From the NCBI RefSeq assembly GCF_018991925.1, contig NW_024744357.1, positions 5,098,131-5,162,130 on the forward strand: 64,000 bases of DNA, in the 5' to 3' direction. The stretch's first letter is position 1, and each line of letters opens with the position of its first letter. This stretch comes from Homarus americanus (lineage: Eukaryota; Arthropoda; Malacostraca; Decapoda; Nephropidae). Below the pieces are notes generated by a model that worked only from the letters and a program-made list of their open reading frames with translations, was not told where the DNA came from and ran no database searches. Made by a program: the position numbers and the translations under genes. Of the stretch, positions 62,331 through 64,000 are shown one piece after another.

Positions 62331-63264
62331 AGGTGTTTTGATTTTATTACGAATGACGTCACTGATACGGAAAAAAAATTATTCACTTCTCAGCGACTCG
62401 ATCAGCGATGGTAATTGGCTGACTATAGGTACATCACGTTACGTCACTTGACTCCACTACTTTATTCCTCTTGTCAACCATGAAGGCGTAAATCTTAAAC
62501 CGTTCACGACAACATAACTTTTAGCAGTGGTTGTATGTGTTGTAGCTTCATCCAGGATCAGGTGGAAAAATAAGAAGTTTGTGTCGTTTTCATAGATTTT
62601 CACGAAGTTATAGAAAGAAAGTGAATATAAACGAGTTAAGGAATCTCTGGAGCCTTGAGTTAGTGAACCCTTGCCATTGTTTGTGTCTGGGGTTTTAGTC
62701 TCTACCTCACATCTGACAACATCAACTTTATCTTAAACCAACTGAATGTTTGATCCTCCCACCCACACACCCCCACACTACCCACACCCCCACACTACCC
62801 ACCTTCACACTACCCACACCCCCACACTACCCACACATCTCCCACCTAAGCAAGCCTCTTACACCACAGTATACTAGGTCCCTGCACTAAATACCTGACC
62901 TGACCTGACCTGATTTGACCTCACCTGTACAGTATCAATAACACCAAGCACTCCTAATTAACACCCCCGTCCAATAACTATACACCTGATTGGGGTCGTT
63001 GGGGCGTCACCGGAGAAGCAAAGGCAATTAGCATGGACTAACATCTGCGGCCTGTAGGTGATGGTATTGTTGTGTGGGGGGGTGATAAAGGGGGTAATTA
63101 GTGATTGTATTTTATTATTGGTTATTGTATGATTGTTATTGTTATTTTTGTTGCTGTTATCGTCATTATGATTATTGTGATGATGATGATGATGATGACG
63201 TAACAACAATGCGTATTTTCTCATTTTTTCTCAACGATTATTTAAAATATACTTCAACACCTTA
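62331..63264. other. Non-coding sequence
   Basis: Unique to about 62750. Then CCCACACTACCCACA repeats at about 62759-62845, short CCTGA pentamers at about 62896-62930, a GGGGGG run near 63076, and (GAT)n at about 63181-63199. No gene recognised. Confidence 0.55.
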
Positions 63265-63872
63265 TGTACACCACTATCACCACCACCACCACCACCACCA
63301 CTATCACCACTATCACCACCACTACCACCACCACCATCTGCCCCATCTGCCACCACCACTATCACCTACCACCACCACCACCACTACCATCACCACCTTC
63401 ACCCACCACCACTTACTATCACCACCACCACTACCATCACCATCACCACCACCACCACCACTATCACCGCCACCACCACCACCACCCTACCATCACCACT
63501 ATCACCACCACCACTATCACCACCACCACCACCACCACCACTACCATCACACTATCACCCACCACCCACCACACTATCACCACCACCACCACCACTATCA
63601 CCTACCACCCACCTACCACTACCATCACCACTATCACCACCACCACCACCACTATCACCACCACCACCACCACCACACCACTATCACCTATCACCACCAC
63701 CACCACTATCACCACCACCACCACCTATGCCACCACCACCACCACCACCACCACCACCACACCTACACCACCACCTACTACCACCACTACCACCACCACC
63801 ACCACACTACTATCACCACCAGTATCTACCACCACCTTATCACCACTACCACCACCACCTTATCACCACCTG
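63265..63872. repeat. (CCA)n with CTATCA interruptions
   Basis: About 600 bp of CAC/ACC triplets regularly broken by CTATCACC and CTACCATCA. The His/Tyr/Thr frames are repeat translations. Confidence 0.95.
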
Positions 63873-64000
63873 ACTCTCTTCCCCCACACAATGGCCGCCA
63901 TAACAGATAAGGGTTGAGTGGAGACATTGTTGGAACGCCTCATGCTTGACTCGCTTCCTCCTGGGGATAAGACGTCTTTTGATAAAGTATAGGCGTGTTT
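63873..64000. other. Unique sequence at the window end
   Basis: No feature recognised before the window ends. Confidence 0.5.

Overview
The window is eukaryotic, repeat-dominated, intron-containing DNA and is most likely from an arthropod, with a decapod crustacean the best guess. The reasons are an extreme density of di-, tri- and tetranucleotide microsatellites, scattered arrays of the arthropod telomere pentamer TTAGG and its variant TCAGG, several CR1-like LINE copies ending in an octamer-type tail, and a Hairy/E(spl) family gene of animal type. No bacterial, organellar or viral genome is present. The species call is inference; the animal origin is firm.

Only two protein-coding loci look like host genes. 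The first is a two-exon HES (Hairy/Enhancer-of-split) bHLH-Orange repressor on the minus strand at 10471-12203. Exon 1 (24 codons) is not visible as an ORF of its own, but is supported by an in-frame upstream stop, a GTGAGT donor, phase 0 and the family's usual intron position. The second is a compact, apparently intronless multi-pass membrane protein of unknown family on the plus strand at 58882-59454, whose frame continues for 66 codons beyond an in-frame TAA.

Mobile elements make up most other coding-like sequence, all degenerate: a LINE tail with a CCHC knuckle and a putative restriction-like endonuclease domain and a (TAG)n tail (7.06-7.93 kb), with a truncated 3' copy inside the HES intron; a YVDD-type LINE with a (TAA)n tail (35.05-36.29 kb, plus a fragment at 5.29 kb); two close CR1-like copies (41.3 and 50.9 kb) sharing a lesion; a more diverged CR1-like copy (60.33-61.68 kb) nested in an older RNase H-bearing LINE; a hAT transposase remnant with terminal inverted repeats (32.52-33.36 kb); and a tRNA-derived SINE remnant (5.88-6.14 kb).

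The rest is tandem repeat at many scales: an array of 36-bp units (13.2-15.6 kb), five unrelated 20-bp minisatellites, 12-, 14-, 15-, 16-, 18-, 24-, 37-, 41-, 45-, 70- and 93-bp arrays, and a strongly diverged 21-bp array at 34.43-34.74 kb. A 99-N gap followed by 4,687 uninterrupted T is almost certainly an assembly artefact. The most interesting signals are the 24-bp intronic array built from copies of the HES 3' splice site, the stop-interrupted membrane gene, the hidden 21-bp array, and the 20-bp array that closes on a perfect inverted unit.
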